This document shows, piece after piece, positions 1 through 10,557 of a stretch of 64,000 bases of DNA. Under the pieces are notes generated by a model, which saw nothing but the letters and a program-made list of their open reading frames with translations, searched no databases and was not told the origin of the DNA. Position 1 is the stretch's first letter. Each line of letters starts with the position of its first letter. This DNA is from Asticcacaulis sp. Lineage in GTDB: Bacteria > Pseudomonadota > Alphaproteobacteria > Caulobacterales > Caulobacteraceae. The position numbers were made by a program, and so were the translations under genes. The DNA is taken from positions 1,550,001 to 1,614,000 of the forward strand of contig JANQAC010000001.1 of the NCBI GenBank assembly GCA_024707255.1, read 5' to 3'.

Positions 1-2
1 TA

Positions 3-2183
3 GTTCTGCATTTCCGCAAGCATATCACGCTCGAAAAGACACCGGCGCATATGTGGGTCGATGTCAGTGCCGACAACCGCTTTTTGCTGTATGTCGACGG
101 ACAGCGCGTGGCTTCCGGTCCGGCCACCAGCGATCTGGCGCACTGGCGATATGCCCGCATAGATATAGCGCCCTGGCTGAAGGCAGGCTCGAACGCCATC
201 AATGCCACGGTGTGGAATTTCGTTCTTCCGGGTGAGGACGACCTCAAGAAGCAAACCGGACCGCTATCGCAGCAATCGGCGGGAACCGGTTTTTATCTCA
301 GGGCCGAAGACAGCGCTTATTCGGGCCTGGATAGCGGTCCCGACTGGCAGGTTGCGCCAGACAGCGGCCATAAGGCTACATCCGGCATGGCGCAGATCGA
401 TACGCCGGACTGGCTGGGCTATTATGTCGCTGGTGCGCCTGAAATCATTGATGCCCGCCAAACGAAACCGGCTGGCAAGCAGCGACGGTATCTTCGCGCC
501 GGAACCTGACGCCCGATCCCCTGCCGCAAATGACCTATAGATTGACCGATAATGGCCGGCTGGTGCGCGGCGAAGGCTCTTTCCCCGATGCGCCGCAGGT
601 CATTCCGGCCCACTGCCATGTCACCCTTCTGATCCGCCGCGACAACATGGTGGCGGCCTATCCGCGGCTTCGGGTTTCCGGCGGCAAGGATGCAATGATC
701 AGGGCGACCTACGCTGAAGCGCTTTATGACAAGGCCGGCAGAAAAAGGCGTGCGCGACGTGGTCGACGATCGCACTATTCGCGGCCTGACTGACACCTTT
801 GTTGCCAGTGGGGAGCCGGTCAGCTTCGAACCGCTGCACTGGCGGGTCTGGCGCTTCCTGCAACTGGACATCGAGACGAAAGGTCAGCCGCTGACGCTCG
901 AAAGCCTGGAAATCCATGAAACCCACTATCCGTTTGAGGCCATTGGCCGGTTCCACTCCAGCGATCCGGCGCTCAATGAGATATGGGATATCGGCTGGCG
1001 CACGGCACGGCTCGACGCCCACGAAACCTATATGGACTCGGCCTATTGGGAGCAGTTGCAGTATGTCGGCGACACCCGCATCCAGATGCTGATCTCCTAT
1101 GCTGTCTCCGGGGACAAGCGGCTGGCGGTCAACGCCATCGACGCTTTCGGCTGGTCGAATACCGAAGGCGGCCTGACCGAGGGCGCCTATCCGAGCCGGG
1201 GCCATAATCCGATCGCGCCGTTTTCATTACTTTGGCTTGGCATGATGCACGATTACTGGATGAACCAGCCGAATACGGCGGTCATTTCGCGCAACCTGCC
1301 GCGCGCCCGCGAGGTGCTGGCGTGGTTCCGGCCTTATCTGCACGCCGATGGCCTGCTTGGTAAAAACCCGACCTGGAACTTTGTCGATTGGGTCGGTAAA
1401 GACCGCGACGCCTTCCCAAGTTTTGACAGCAATGGGGAATCCTGTCTGACTTCGCTGATCTATCTCGGCGCCCTGCAACAGGCCGCCGATCTGGAGGAGG
1501 CGTTAGGTGATGCCGGAATTGGCGCAACCGACCGGGCGCAGGCGGAAATGGTGCGCGCCGGCATTCAGGACAACTGCTGGGATTCAAACCGTCGCCTGTT
1601 TGCCGACGACCCGTCGAAGACCCTGTTTTCGCAACAGACGAATGCACTGGCCGTGCTTTACGATGCCGCGCCGAAGGACCAGCAGGGGGATATCCTGGCC
1701 CGTATCACCACGCATGGTATCGAGCCGCCGGAAGTGCTGATCCCGGTCAGCTATTATTTTTCGTGGTATCTGGTGCGGGCCTATGAACATGCCGGCCTGA
1801 GCGATCGCTATCTTGACCTGCTGCAAACCTGGCGCGACCTGCTGCCGTTGCACTTCTCGACCTGGCCGGAGGCGAAACTGGAAGACCGATCGGACAGCCA
1901 CGCCTGGAGCGCGCATCCCACCGCCGACCTGCTGGCCATTGTCGCCGGCGTGCAATCGGCGGCGCCGGGATTTGCGCGTGTGCGGATCGCACCGCATCTT
2001 GGCAAGCTGAAGGATTTGTCCGCGACGGTGCAGACAGCCGCCGGACGGGTAGTTCTCAACTACACACAAACGGAAACCGGCCTAAAAGCCGAGATCGAAA
2101 TGCCGTCAGGTCTGCCCGGCGAATTTGTGTGGAAAGGCAGAAGCTATCCGCTAAAAGCCGGGAAAAACCGCCTCAGGCTTTGA
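3..2183 (+). CDS. alpha-L-rhamnosidase-like glycoside hydrolase (GH78), 5' truncated, two frame breaks
   Basis: The protein looks like a bacterial alpha-L-rhamnosidase that removes terminal rhamnose from plant polysaccharides or glycosides. Its N-terminus lies outside the window: the frame is open from base 3. Three frame segments read as one protein of about 727 residues in the window. The first is a jelly-roll substrate-binding part; after it, [16 protein letters not shown] and [10 protein letters not shown] lead into an (alpha/alpha)6 barrel containing [17 protein letters not shown], the family's catalytic-region signature. The frame changes near base 460 (one A apparently missing in an A-rich run) and near 742 (one A too many in a run of five); correcting both restores the family sequence. 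Either the assembly has errors or the gene is a recent pseudogene. It converges with the next gene, overlapping it by 11 bases. Confidence 0.85.
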
Positions 2184-2388
2184 CCGGATCGAACTTGCGC
2201 GCCTGATCGACCAGCATGATCGGTACACCGGAACGGATTGGGAAGGCGAGGCCGACGGTTGGGCTGATCAGTTCCTGCGCTAGCTTATCATAGGTCAATG
2301 GCCGGCGTGTCACCGGACAGACCAGGGCTTCCAGCAGGCGGGGGTCTACTTCTAACTCATTCTTGGCGTAGGTTTCGATATCGGACAT
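2173..2388 (-). CDS. Trm112/UPF0434 family small protein
   Basis: A 71-residue protein containing [17 protein letters not shown] and [16 protein letters not shown], the two conserved blocks of the Trm112/UPF0434 family. Members are small zinc-ribbon-like proteins, and eukaryotic and archaeal relatives activate methyltransferases; the bacterial role is unclear. The usual second cysteine of a CPxC knuckle is Thr here, so a canonical zinc site is unlikely. The start [10 protein letters not shown] was chosen because upstream codons run into cnoX. It lies 8 bases downstream of cnoX on the same strand, probably in one operon. Confidence 0.8.
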   Translation of the reverse strand: MSDIETYAKNELEVDPRLLEALVCPVTRRPLTYDKLAQELISPTVGLAFPIRSGVPIMLVDQARKFDPVKA

Positions 2389-2396
2389 AGGGATCC

Positions 2397-3269
2397 CTAG
2401 CTGAAAAGAAGCGATGACAGGCGGCGGCGGCCGGCCTTGGTCAGTTCGGAGGCTGAACCGAGCGCGGTGAAAATCTTGAAGAGATAGGTGCGGGCCGCCT
2501 GGCCGTTCCATTCCGGATCGTATTTGACGATTTCCAGCAGGGACTGAATGGCTTCCGCCATTTCGCCCTGACCGGCCAGAGCGCGGCCGAGATCATACCA
2601 GGCATCGAAATCACGGTCATTGGAGGAAATTTTGGCACGCAGGCCGGCGATATCCGTCGGCGCGCCCTCGGCCAGTTCGAGCGCGGCTCGCAAGGAGAGG
2701 ATTTCCGGGTCAGTGCTGTCGGCATAGGCCTGGTCAAGCACGGCCTTGGCGTGATCCGGTTGCTGGAGCTTGAGATAGATGCGCGCCATGCCGGCAATGG
2801 CCTTCGGATTTTCCGGGTCTTGCTCCAGGATGAAAGCATAGGCTTCCATGGCGCTCGGCATATCACCATCGGCCACCGATTGCGCCGCCAGGGCCAGGGT
2901 TTCCTCGATCGTCGGGCCGGCCCGGCCGGCGCCGAGCTTATCGATAAAGGCGCGCAGTTCGGTTTCAGACTTGGCGCCCATGAAGCCATCGACCGGCTTG
3001 CCGCCGAAAAACGCATAGACAGTGGGGATCGACTGAACGCGCATCTGGGCGGCGATGGCCTGGTTCTGATCGACGTCGATCTTGACCAGCTTCACCTTGC
3101 CCTTCTGTTCGCCGATGACCTTTTCCAGCGCCGGGCCGAGCTGGCGGCACGGACCGCACCACGTCGCCCAGAAATCGACGATGACCGGGCGCTTCATCGA
3201 TTCTTCGATGACGTCGGCCATGAAGGTGTTTTCGGAACCGTCGATGATATTCGGGTCGTTGCTGGCCAT
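2397..3269 (-). CDS. cnoX: chaperedoxin CnoX (YbbN), thioredoxin-TPR co-chaperone
   Basis: A 290-residue cytoplasmic protein. Residues 1-110 form a thioredoxin fold with the active site WCGPC (Cys38, Cys41) and the cis-proline motif SIPTVYAF; the rest is helical TPR-like repeats. This is the CnoX/YbbN architecture, a holdase that protects substrates from irreversible oxidation and passes them to GroEL or DnaK. The E. coli protein lacks a CXXC pair, whereas this one keeps both cysteines and should be an active thioredoxin, as described for the Caulobacter protein. It is the first gene of a short operon with the Trm112-like gene. Confidence 0.9.
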   Translation of the reverse strand: MASNDPNIIDGSENTFMADVIEESMKRPVIVDFWATWCGPCRQLGPALEKVIGEQKGKVKLVKIDVDQNQAIAAQMRVQSIPTVYAFFGGKPVDGFMGAKSETELRAFIDKLGAGRAGPTIEETLALAAQSVADGDMPSAMEAYAFILEQDPENPKAIAGMARIYLKLQQPDHAKAVLDQAYADSTDPEILSLRAALELAEGAPTDIAGLRAKISSNDRDFDAWYDLGRALAGQGEMAEAIQSLLEIVKYDPEWNGQAARTYLFKIFTALGSASELTKAGRRRLSSLLFS

Positions 3270-3321
3270 GGGGTACCTCTGTCTATTCGCTTATCTCAAG
3301 TGGGCGTGCGCATCAATGGAA

Positions 3322-3831
3322 TCAAGTGAGTGTGCTGAAATCGACGATTACCAGTTCACGGCCCAGAGACGCGATAAACGCTCGGAAATCAGCCTGACTG
3401 AGCGAAGTCGTGGCCGTATTGGTCAGAGGGTGGAAATTGACAATCTCCGCATCGGCCAGAGCCTTGTCGAGGATAAACCGCACCTTGTGTTCCGGATCAT
3501 TGATCAGGCCAAGCGCCGTCACCGATCCCGGCCGCACACCCAATGCGTCATAAAGCCGCGCCTCGGAGCCGAAGCTGAGCCGCCCGGAACCGATCACCTT
3601 CGGCAGGGTCTTCAGCGGAATCTGCGTCGATTGCTCGGCCGAGATCAGCCAGAGCTGGCCCTTGTCATCCTTCAGGAACAGATTCTTGGTATGCGCGCCC
3701 GGCAACTGCGACTTTATGTCGTCACCTTCGCCCACGCGAAAGACGGCTTCGTGGGTCAGGGTGCTTGTTTTCAGGCCCAAATCATTTAAGGCTTCGAGCA
3801 GTTTTTCAGGCGTGTAGAGCGGATCGGTCAT
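3322..3831 (-). CDS. prolyl-tRNA editing protein (YbaK/ProX deacylase family)
   Basis: A 169-residue single-domain YbaK/aa-tRNA deacylase. Recognisable parts are the N-terminal [11 protein letters not shown], the KNLFLKD strand (conserved Lys), [32 protein letters not shown] and the C-terminal [14 protein letters not shown]. This is the freestanding ProXp-ala/PrdX type, which hydrolyses Ala mischarged on tRNA-Pro in trans. It acts in the cytoplasm as translation quality control. It is separated from cnoX by about 50 bases and may have its own promoter. Confidence 0.88.
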   Translation of the reverse strand: MTDPLYTPEKLLEALNDLGLKTSTLTHEAVFRVGEGDDIKSQLPGAHTKNLFLKDDKGQLWLISAEQSTQIPLKTLPKVIGSGRLSFGSEARLYDALGVRPGSVTALGLINDPEHKVRFILDKALADAEIVNFHPLTNTATTSLSQADFRAFIASLGRELVIVDFSTLT

Positions 3832-3873
3832 GATCCGCCTTTAGCGCAATCTTTTTGACGATGGAACTGCCAG

Positions 3874-4644
3874 ATGGAACTTGAGTGCTTTGTCATGACC
3901 ACCTATCCGCCGGAAATCGTGCCCGGCCGGCCGGAGCGGGAATGGATGGACAGTTTTCAGTCCCGCTTCCCCTATCGCTGCCTGCCGCTCACCATGGCCA
4001 ACACCACCGGCTGGGAAATCCTTTGTCCCACCGACCTCACGATCATCTGGAACGGCGGCATCGGCAAGAACGACCTGACCATCACCTGCGACGCCGATCC
4101 GAACTATAATCTCGAACACCTGGTCTCATCGCACTTCACCCACGGCGTGGTGACCTTCCATACCGGTTTCCTGTTCCGCACCCCGCCGGGCTATGCCGTG
4201 CAGGCGTCCGGCGCGCCCAACCAGGTCAAGGACGGCATCGCGCCGCTCACCGGCCTGGTGGAAACCGACTGGCTGCCCTTCCCCTTCACCATGAACTGGC
4301 TGATGACCCGTCCCGGCATGGTAACCTTCAAGAAGGGCGAGCCGTTCTGTTTCATTCAAGTGGTGCAGCATAAGGGCCAGGATGACATCCAGCCGGTAAT
4401 CAAGTCGCTGGAGAGTGATCCCGATCTCAAAAAGCAGTTCGATGCCTGGGCAAAGACCCGTCAGGAATTTAATGACAGCCTCGTCCGCCGCGACCCCGAC
4501 GCGGTCAAGGAAGCCTGGCAGAAATTCTACTTCAAGGGCGAAAAGCCGGACCCGACAGGCCAGGTGGTTGAAAGGGTCGATGACCATATCAACCGCCGCC
4601 GCCTGAAGACCCCCAAGGTCATTCGCCCGAAAAAAACGCGATAA
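3874..4644 (+). CDS. DUF6065 family protein
   Basis: A 256-residue protein matching the DUF6065 family: N-terminal PPEIVPGRPEREWMDSF, central NTTGWEILCPTDLTIIWNGG, and a conserved FTMNWLMTRPGMVTFKKGEPFCFIQV. No enzymatic motif, signal peptide or membrane segment is visible, and the family function is unknown; members turn up near natural-product or glycan genes. The basic C-terminus ends in KVIRPKKTR. The start at 3874 keeps the family's N-terminal strand; an ATG seven codons later is the alternative. A clear terminator follows. Confidence 0.8.
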   Translation: MELECFVMTTYPPEIVPGRPEREWMDSFQSRFPYRCLPLTMANTTGWEILCPTDLTIIWNGGIGKNDLTITCDADPNYNLEHLVSSHFTHGVVTFHTGFLFRTPPGYAVQASGAPNQVKDGIAPLTGLVETDWLPFPFTMNWLMTRPGMVTFKKGEPFCFIQVVQHKGQDDIQPVIKSLESDPDLKKQFDAWAKTRQEFNDSLVRRDPDAVKEAWQKFYFKGEKPDPTGQVVERVDDHINRRRLKTPKVIRPKKTR

Positions 4645-4651
4645 ATGGAGA

Positions 4652-4684
4652 ACGGACCGAGGCCAGTGGCCACGGTCCTTTCCT
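4652..4684 (+). terminator. rho-independent terminator after the DUF6065 gene
   Basis: A GGACCG...CGGTCC stem with an inner GGCC-AGT-GGCC stem is followed by TTTCCTTTT. It starts 8 bases after the stop codon of the + strand gene and ends where the convergent peptidase gene ends. Confidence 0.75.
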
Positions 4685-4685
4685 T

Positions 4686-6821
4686 TTAGGCGAAGCCGCG
4701 CAGACGCATCAGCGCATCGCGCTGCACATCGCGGCCGAGGAAGTTGCGATAGGCGACATCCTGCGGAATGGTATCACCCACGCTGAGGATGGTCTCGAAG
4801 TAGTGCTTGGCGGTCGGACCCTCGAAAGGCCCACCTTCTTTCATGAACTTCTCATAGGCATCCGCCACCAGGGCATCCGACCACAGGTACGAGTAGTACC
4901 CCGCCGAATAGCCGTCATCGGCGAAGATGTGCGCGAACTGCGTCGGACGGTGGCGCATGACGATTTCCTTCGGCATGTTCAGCCTGGCCAGTTCGGTCTT
5001 CTCGAAGGCATCGATGTCGATATCGACCTCACCGGCCAGGTGATACTTCATGTCGATCAGCGCGCAGGCCAGATATTCGACCGTGGCGAAGCCCTGGTTG
5101 AACTTCGACGACTTCACCAGCTTTTCCTGTAGTTCCGCCGGCATCGGCTTGCCGGTTTCATAATGGATGGCGAACTGGTTCAGCACCACCGGCAGGGGCA
5201 GCCAGTGCTCGTTAAGCTGCGACGGGAATTCGACAAAGTCCGTCGCCGTATTGGTGCCGCCCTGTGATGGATAATAGGCATTCGACGACAGGGCGTGGAT
5301 GGCGTGGCCGAACTCATGGAACATGGTTTCGGCGTCATCCCACGAAATCAGGATCGGCTTGCCCGGTTCGGCCTTGATGAAGTTGCAGTTGTTCGAGCAG
5401 ATGCAGATGTGGTCCAGCATATAGGATTGGCCCTGGTACTCGGTCTCCCAGGCGCCGGAAGACTTGCCTTCGCGGGCATAGGGGTCGTAATACCACACGC
5501 CAACCTGCTTGCCGGCGCGCATCACCTTGTAGGTCGTCACGTCCGGATGGAAGACCGGCACATCGGTCACCTGGATGAACTCGAAGCCGTACATTGTGTT
5601 GGCGGCCCAGAACATGGCCGCCTGAATCTTGTCCAGTTGCAGATAGGGCTTCACCTCCGACTCATCGAGATCGTATTTCGCCTTCTTCACCTTCTCGGCG
5701 TAGAAGCGATAATCCCACGGCGCGATGGTAATGTTCGCACCCTCGGCATCGGCGATCTTCTGCATGTCGGCCACTTCTTCATGGACGCGATTGACCGCCG
5801 GGCCCCAGACCGCTTCCATCAGGTTCATGGCGTTTTCCGGCGTCTTGGCCATGGCGACTTCCAGGCGCCAGTGGGCATGGGTCGGGTAGCCATAGAGCTT
5901 GGCGCGCTTCGCCCGCAGCTTGAGGATCTGGGCGCCAATCTGCTTGTTGTCCCACTGGTCGTTATTGTCGCTGCGCATGATATAGGCGCGCCACACCTTT
6001 TCGCGCAGGTCACGGCGCGTCGAATAGGTGGTGAAGGGCTCCATGGCCGAGCGCGTGTTTTGCACGGCATACATATCCGGCTTGCCCAGTTCCTTGGCCT
6101 TGGAGGCCAAGGCGGCGATGAAGGGCTCCGGCAGGCCGTCGAGATCATCCTTGGTGATAAAGGTGGCCTGCGCCTCATCGTGCTTCAGGTTATTCGAGAA
6201 GCGATTGAACAGGGTGGCCAGTTGCTGGTTTATGTCGGCCACTTCCTTCTTTTGCGCTTCGGAAAGCTTGGCGCCGGCGCGGACGAAGTTGTTGTACTTC
6301 TTCCACAACAGGCGGTCCTGCTGCGGATTGAGCTTCAGGGTGTCGCGCTGGTTATAGACCACCTCGATGCGCTTGAAGAGATCGGCATTCTGCATGATCT
6401 CGTCACCGAACGCCGCCTTGATTGGCGACAGTTTGGCGGAGATATCGGGGAAGCCGCCGGTCGAGAGATTTGAGTCCCAGACATTATAGACCGCACCGAC
6501 ACGATCATAGGCGGCACCCGAGGTCTCATAGGCTTCGATGACGTTCTGGAAAGTCGGCTGGGCGGGATTATCCGTAATCGCCCTGATCTCTGCGCGCATG
6601 GCGTCCATGGCGGTAAGAGTCGCCGGCTCGAAATCGGCGATCTTCACCTTGTCGAAAGCCGGCACGCCGCCATAGGGGCCGGTCCAGGCTTGAGTCAGAT
6701 AGGCGGTGGCGATGGCTATTCCTCCGGTGCTTTGCGCGAAAGTTGGAGTGACGAAGGCGGCGGTGCTGGTGCCGGCCATCAGGCCCAGGGCGGTGCGGCG
6801 GTTCATTTGGGGTGAAGGCAA
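4686..6821 (-). CDS. M3 family oligopeptidase (Dcp-like), exported
   Basis: A zinc metallopeptidase of about 711 residues in the M3 family (dipeptidyl carboxypeptidase/oligopeptidase A type), which cleaves short peptides. The zinc site is MFHEFGHAIHAL near residue 500, with the third ligand region TDFVEFPSQLNEHW downstream. The N-terminus MNRRTALGLMAGTSTAAFVTPTFAQ looks like a Tat-type signal ending in AQ, so the enzyme is probably periplasmic. The start is ambiguous: a TTG at 6821 has an AAGGGAG Shine-Dalgarno 6 bases upstream, while the ATG at 6806 has none. The frame stays open to 6893. It converges with the DUF6065 gene and is divergent from murI. Confidence 0.9.
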   Translation of the reverse strand: MPSPQMNRRTALGLMAGTSTAAFVTPTFAQSTGGIAIATAYLTQAWTGPYGGVPAFDKVKIADFEPATLTAMDAMRAEIRAITDNPAQPTFQNVIEAYETSGAAYDRVGAVYNVWDSNLSTGGFPDISAKLSPIKAAFGDEIMQNADLFKRIEVVYNQRDTLKLNPQQDRLLWKKYNNFVRAGAKLSEAQKKEVADINQQLATLFNRFSNNLKHDEAQATFITKDDLDGLPEPFIAALASKAKELGKPDMYAVQNTRSAMEPFTTYSTRRDLREKVWRAYIMRSDNNDQWDNKQIGAQILKLRAKRAKLYGYPTHAHWRLEVAMAKTPENAMNLMEAVWGPAVNRVHEEVADMQKIADAEGANITIAPWDYRFYAEKVKKAKYDLDESEVKPYLQLDKIQAAMFWAANTMYGFEFIQVTDVPVFHPDVTTYKVMRAGKQVGVWYYDPYAREGKSSGAWETEYQGQSYMLDHICICSNNCNFIKAEPGKPILISWDDAETMFHEFGHAIHALSSNAYYPSQGGTNTATDFVEFPSQLNEHWLPLPVVLNQFAIHYETGKPMPAELQEKLVKSSKFNQGFATVEYLACALIDMKYHLAGEVDIDIDAFEKTELARLNMPKEIVMRHRPTQFAHIFADDGYSAGYYSYLWSDALVADAYEKFMKEGGPFEGPTAKHYFETILSVGDTIPQDVAYRNFLGRDVQRDALMRLRGFA

Positions 6822-6968
6822 GGTGAACTCCCTTAAGGGGTCAAGAGAAAAAGCCCTGTTTACGAGACCAATTCTATTTACGAGATAGGGCAAAAGTCGT
6901 AACTGATGAACCTATAGACCGCAACAAACGCGGCCAAATTAAGTTTTCGTAACACAGGAAATCACTAC

Positions 6969-7838
6969 ATGGCGATCGGCGTTTTTGATTCGGGCATCGG
7001 CGGTTTGAGCATCCATCGCGCGCTGGTCGACCGCCTGCCCCAAGCCGATTTCGTCTATCTCGCTGATCAGAAACACGCTCCCTATGGCGACCGCTCCGGC
7101 GAGGAGATCGTCGAACTGACCAGGGCCGGCTGCGAAACCCTGTTCGAGGCCGGCGCGTCTCTGGTGGTCCTAGCCTGCAATACCGCCTCGGCCGTGGCCC
7201 TGCGCCGCCTGCAATCGACCTGGCTGGCCCAGTTCCGCAAAACCTATAAGCGTCCGGTCAATGTACTCGGCATCATCGTGCCGACCATTGAAGCCGCCAC
7301 CGGCCTGCCGTGGGAACACGAGGCCGAACGCCGCGGCGAGAAGATCGAAAAGCTGGATGTCATCGGCGTGTTTTCGACCGTCGCCACCGCCCGCTCGCGC
7401 GTCTATGAAATCGAAATCGACAAGCGCCGGCAGGATATCGCCGTCTTCACCGAAGCCTGTTCCGGCCTGGCCGACATGATCGAGCAGGGCGCCGCGCGCG
7501 AAGATCTCTCCGCCAAGATCAAGGGCCATGTCGAGTCTTTGCGCATCCGCATCGGCCGCTATCCCGACCGCGCCATCCTTGGCTGCACCCACTATGAGCT
7601 GGTGGCCGATCTCTTCCGCGAACATCTGCCCGCCGGCACGCCACTGATTCATCAGCCGGCGCCAGTTTCCAAGGCCCTGGCCGATTATATCGAGCGCCAT
7701 CCGGAATATACCATAGGCGATACCGGCCAGCGCACCTTCCTGACCACCGGCGAACCGCGCACCCAGTCGGCGCTGATCGAAGCTTTCTGGGGCGCACCCT
7801 TGACGTTCGCGGCGGTTAGCGCCGTGAAGGTAGCGTAA
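6969..7838 (+). CDS. murI: glutamate racemase MurI
   Basis: Converts L-glutamate to D-glutamate for peptidoglycan. The 289-residue protein begins with the family signature GVFDSGIGGLS and contains both catalytic cysteines, in VVLACNTASA and AILGCTHYEL. ATG start; length is normal. It is a single gene with divergent transcription from the M3 peptidase, and a strong hairpin lies about 50 bases downstream. Confidence 0.95.
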   Translation: MAIGVFDSGIGGLSIHRALVDRLPQADFVYLADQKHAPYGDRSGEEIVELTRAGCETLFEAGASLVVLACNTASAVALRRLQSTWLAQFRKTYKRPVNVLGIIVPTIEAATGLPWEHEAERRGEKIEKLDVIGVFSTVATARSRVYEIEIDKRRQDIAVFTEACSGLADMIEQGAAREDLSAKIKGHVESLRIRIGRYPDRAILGCTHYELVADLFREHLPAGTPLIHQPAPVSKALADYIERHPEYTIGDTGQRTFLTTGEPRTQSALIEAFWGAPLTFAAVSAVKVA

Positions 7839-7890
7839 GGCCAGGAGGCGCAGCCTCCTGGACCTCATAACGGGACAAGTGATTAACCGC

Positions 7891-7940
7891 TGAACTACAG
7901 AAAAACCGGCCCCCCTTGGGCCCGGTTTTTCTGTAGTTCA
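7891..7940. terminator. bidirectional terminator between murI and ahpF
   Basis: A near-perfect inverted repeat (TGAACTACAGAAAAACCGGC and its complement GCCCGGTTTTTCTGTAGTTCA) around a short loop. The stem carries runs of A and T on its arms, so it can terminate transcription from murI (+) and from the ahpF side (-). Confidence 0.8.
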
Positions 7941-7998
7941 AATGACTATCCACTGACCAGTTTCGGGGGTCAAGGGGTCAGTGACCCCTTGCCTTAAC

Positions 7999-9585
7999 CT
8001 ACTCTGCCGCGATATCCACCGGCACGGACGTCCGGATCAGGTGATCGAAGGCCGACAGCGCCGCCTTGGAGCCTTCGCCCATGGCGATGACGATCTGCTT
8101 GTAAGGCACGGTGGTCGCGTCACCGGCAGCGAAGATACCGTGGGCCGAGGTTTCGCCGCGATCATTGATCTCGATCTCGCCACGCGGGGAGAGGTTGATC
8201 GTGCCCTTCAGCCATTCGGTATTGGGCAGCAGGCCGATCTGGACGAAGATGCCTTCCAGTTCGATGGTGTGTTGGGTATCGTGGATGCGGTCCTTATAGA
8301 CCAGGCCCGTCACCTTATCGCCATCGCCCAGCACTTCCGTGGTCTGGGCTTCGGTAATGACCGTCACGTTCGGCAGGCTGTAAAGCTTGCGTTGCAGAAC
8401 AGCATCGGCACGCAGTTCCGGGGCGAATTCCAGCAGGGTGACATGGGCCACGATGCCGGCCAGGTCGATAGCCGCCTCGACGCCGGAATTGCCGCCGCCG
8501 ATCACCGCTGTGCGCTTGCCCTTGAACAGCGGGCCATCACAGTGCGGGCAGTAGGCCACGCCCTTGTTGCGGTACTGGTCCTCGCCGGGGACGCCCATCT
8601 GGCGCCAGCGGGCGCCGGTCGAGATGACCACGGTGCGGGCGCGCAAAGCGGCGCCGCTTTCGAGCTGCACCTCGGCCAGGCCACCGGGTTCGGAGGCCGG
8701 AATCAGCTTCGTGGCCTTTTGCAGGTTCATGATATCGACGTCATATTCCTTGACGTGCTGCTCCAGCGCCGTGGCCAGCTTCGGACCTTCGGTGTGCGAG
8801 ACCGAGATGAAGTTCTCGATCGCCATGGTATCGAGCACCTGGCCGCCGAAACGCTCGGCCACTACACCTGTACGAATACCCTTGCGCGCCGCATAGATGG
8901 CGGCCGCCGCACCCGCCGGGCCGCCGCCAACGACCAGTACGTCGAATTCCGACTTGGCGTCGATCTTGGCAGCTTCGCGCGCCTGAGCGCCGGTATCGAT
9001 CTTGGCCAGGATCTGCTCCAGGCCCATGCGGCCCTGACCGAACGGCTGGCCATTGACCAGTATAGTCGGCACGGCCATGACCTGGCGCTTTTCGACCTCA
9101 TCCTTGAACAGAGCGCCATCGATGGCGACATGCTTGATCTTGGGGTTGAGCACGCTCATCAGGTTCAGCGCCTGCACCACGTCCGGGCAGTTTTGGCAGG
9201 TCAGCGAGAAATAGGTTTCGAACTTCAACTCGCCATCGATATCCAGCGCCTTGACCTGCTCGATAACGTCGGCTTCGACGCGCGGCGGGTGGCCGCCAAC
9301 CTGCAGCAGGGCCAGAACCAGAGAGGTGAATTCGTGGCCCATCGGCAGGCCAGCAAACGTGACGCTGATATCGGAACCGGGGCGAACGATAGCGAAGGAG
9401 GGCACGCGGGCATCGCAGCCATCGGTCTTCAGCGAGACCTTATCCGAGGCTTCGACGATGTCGTTCAGCAGGTCGAGCATCTCGCGTGACTTCGCGCTGT
9501 CATCGACCGTGGCAACCAGTTCGATCGGCATCCGGAGGTTTTCCAGATACGCCTTCAGTTGCGTCTTCATCCCTGCGTCAAGCAT
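7999..9585 (-). CDS. ahpF: alkyl hydroperoxide reductase subunit F
   Basis: A 528-residue FAD/NAD(P)H-dependent disulfide reductase that reduces AhpC. The N-terminal two-thioredoxin-fold domain carries the redox pair in LTCQNCPD; the C-terminal thioredoxin-reductase-like part has the FAD motif [12 protein letters not shown], the active site YCPHCDG, the NAD(P) motif [12 protein letters not shown] and the late FAD motif [16 protein letters not shown]. The start [15 protein letters not shown] matches the E. coli protein and has a CGGAG ribosome site. It lies downstream of ahpC, separated by a family A repeat. Confidence 0.97.
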   Translation of the reverse strand: MLDAGMKTQLKAYLENLRMPIELVATVDDSAKSREMLDLLNDIVEASDKVSLKTDGCDARVPSFAIVRPGSDISVTFAGLPMGHEFTSLVLALLQVGGHPPRVEADVIEQVKALDIDGELKFETYFSLTCQNCPDVVQALNLMSVLNPKIKHVAIDGALFKDEVEKRQVMAVPTILVNGQPFGQGRMGLEQILAKIDTGAQAREAAKIDAKSEFDVLVVGGGPAGAAAAIYAARKGIRTGVVAERFGGQVLDTMAIENFISVSHTEGPKLATALEQHVKEYDVDIMNLQKATKLIPASEPGGLAEVQLESGAALRARTVVISTGARWRQMGVPGEDQYRNKGVAYCPHCDGPLFKGKRTAVIGGGNSGVEAAIDLAGIVAHVTLLEFAPELRADAVLQRKLYSLPNVTVITEAQTTEVLGDGDKVTGLVYKDRIHDTQHTIELEGIFVQIGLLPNTEWLKGTINLSPRGEIEINDRGETSAHGIFAAGDATTVPYKQIVIAMGEGSKAALSAFDHLIRTSVPVDIAAE

Positions 9586-9670
9586 GGTGATACTCCGTTA
9601 GAAAATAGGGGAAATCATCGTCCATATTCGCACTCCGCAGAGTACGCATATGGAGAATGAGGCTGAAATA

Positions 9671-9857
9671 TTCTCCTCCTTAGCGAAGCGGCAACTTCGT
9701 TGTGAGGGAGGTGGCGAGCAAGCGTAGCCGTCAGGCGAAGCGCGTCGAGACGGAGGGGGCCACTTTGTAATAGTGTCGCCCCCTCCGTCAGCGACACCAG
9801 CCCTTCGGGCTTCGCGCTGCCACCTCCCCCGTACGCTTCGCTACAGGGGAGGAGAAA
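9671..9857. repeat. family A nested palindromic repeat, copy A1 (ahpC-ahpF gap)
   Basis: An element of about 187 bases bounded by TTCTCCTCC and GGAGGAGAA. Inner arms GGGAGGTGGC/GCCACCTCCC and GGAGGGGGC/GCCCCCTCC pair in the same nested order. The same blocks recur at 41831, 45197, 47307, 53102 and (half) 53678. In RNA it would fold into a long hairpin within the ahpC-ahpF transcript. It ends 4 bases before the ahpC stop codon. Confidence 0.85.
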
Positions 9858-9861
9858 GGTC

Positions 9862-10425
9862 TTAAATCTTGCCGACGAGGTCGAGCGAAGGGGCGAGTGT
9901 CTTTTCGCCTTCTTCCCACTTGGCCGGGCAGACTTCGCCGGGGTGCGAAGCGACATATTGCGCGGCCTTGACCTTGCGGAGCAGTTCGGTGGCGTTACGG
10001 CCAACGCCTTCCGAGGTGATTTCCATGAACTGGATGATGCCGTCCGGATCGACCAGGAAGGTGCCGCGATCGGCCAGGCCGACGCCCGGACGCATCACGT
10101 CGAAATTGTTGGTGATGGTGCCGGACTGGTCACCGACCATGTAGTAGTTGATCTTGCTGATGGCGGGCGAGGTGTCGTGCCAGGCCTTGTGCGAGAAGTG
10201 GGTATCGGTCGAGACCGAGAACACTTCAACATTCATCTTTTGCAGTTCGGGATAGATGCCGGCCAGGTCTTCCAGCTCTGTCGGGCAGACGAAGGTGAAA
10301 TCGGCCGGATAGAAGAAGAAGATGGACCACTTGCCCTTGGTGTCGGCGTCGGAGATATCGACGAACTTGCCTGCCTTGTAAGCGGTCGCCTTGAACGGCT
10401 TGATGGCGGTGTTAATGAGAGCCAT
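9862..10425 (-). CDS. ahpC: peroxiredoxin AhpC (alkyl hydroperoxide reductase subunit C)
   Basis: A 187-residue typical 2-Cys peroxiredoxin that reduces H2O2, organic peroxides and peroxynitrite. The peroxidatic Cys47 is in DFTFVCPTE and the resolving Cys166 in [17 protein letters not shown] is also present. It matches the AhpC1 type partnered by AhpF. It is the upstream gene of the ahpC-ahpF pair; the 130 bases upstream are AT-rich and should hold the promoter. Confidence 0.97.
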   Translation of the reverse strand: MALINTAIKPFKATAYKAGKFVDISDADTKGKWSIFFFYPADFTFVCPTELEDLAGIYPELQKMNVEVFSVSTDTHFSHKAWHDTSPAISKINYYMVGDQSGTITNNFDVMRPGVGLADRGTFLVDPDGIIQFMEITSEGVGRNATELLRKVKAAQYVASHPGEVCPAKWEEGEKTLAPSLDLVGKI

Positions 10426-10440
10426 GGGGTATTTCCTTGA

Positions 10441-10557
10441 GTAAGAGTGGAACCGGGTTAAGCGGTACGCGGGGACAATCGCTCAAAACAATCAATAGAG
10501 CAAATTTGTTTTATTTTATTTTTGGATAGATTTTTTTATAAAGACGTGTGCGGACAA
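10441..10557 (-). promoter_or_regulatory. AT-rich upstream region of ahpC
   Basis: This stretch is markedly AT-rich (for example around 10498-10545) compared with its surroundings. It is the expected site of the ahpC promoter and an OxyR site. No copy of the ATAG-N7-CTAT OxyR pattern could be fitted by eye, so this call rests on position and composition only. Confidence 0.35.

Noticed and set aside
5295-6473. A 392-codon open frame on the + strand
   Set aside because: It is antisense to the M3 peptidase gene with its HEFGH site and has no recognisable domain.
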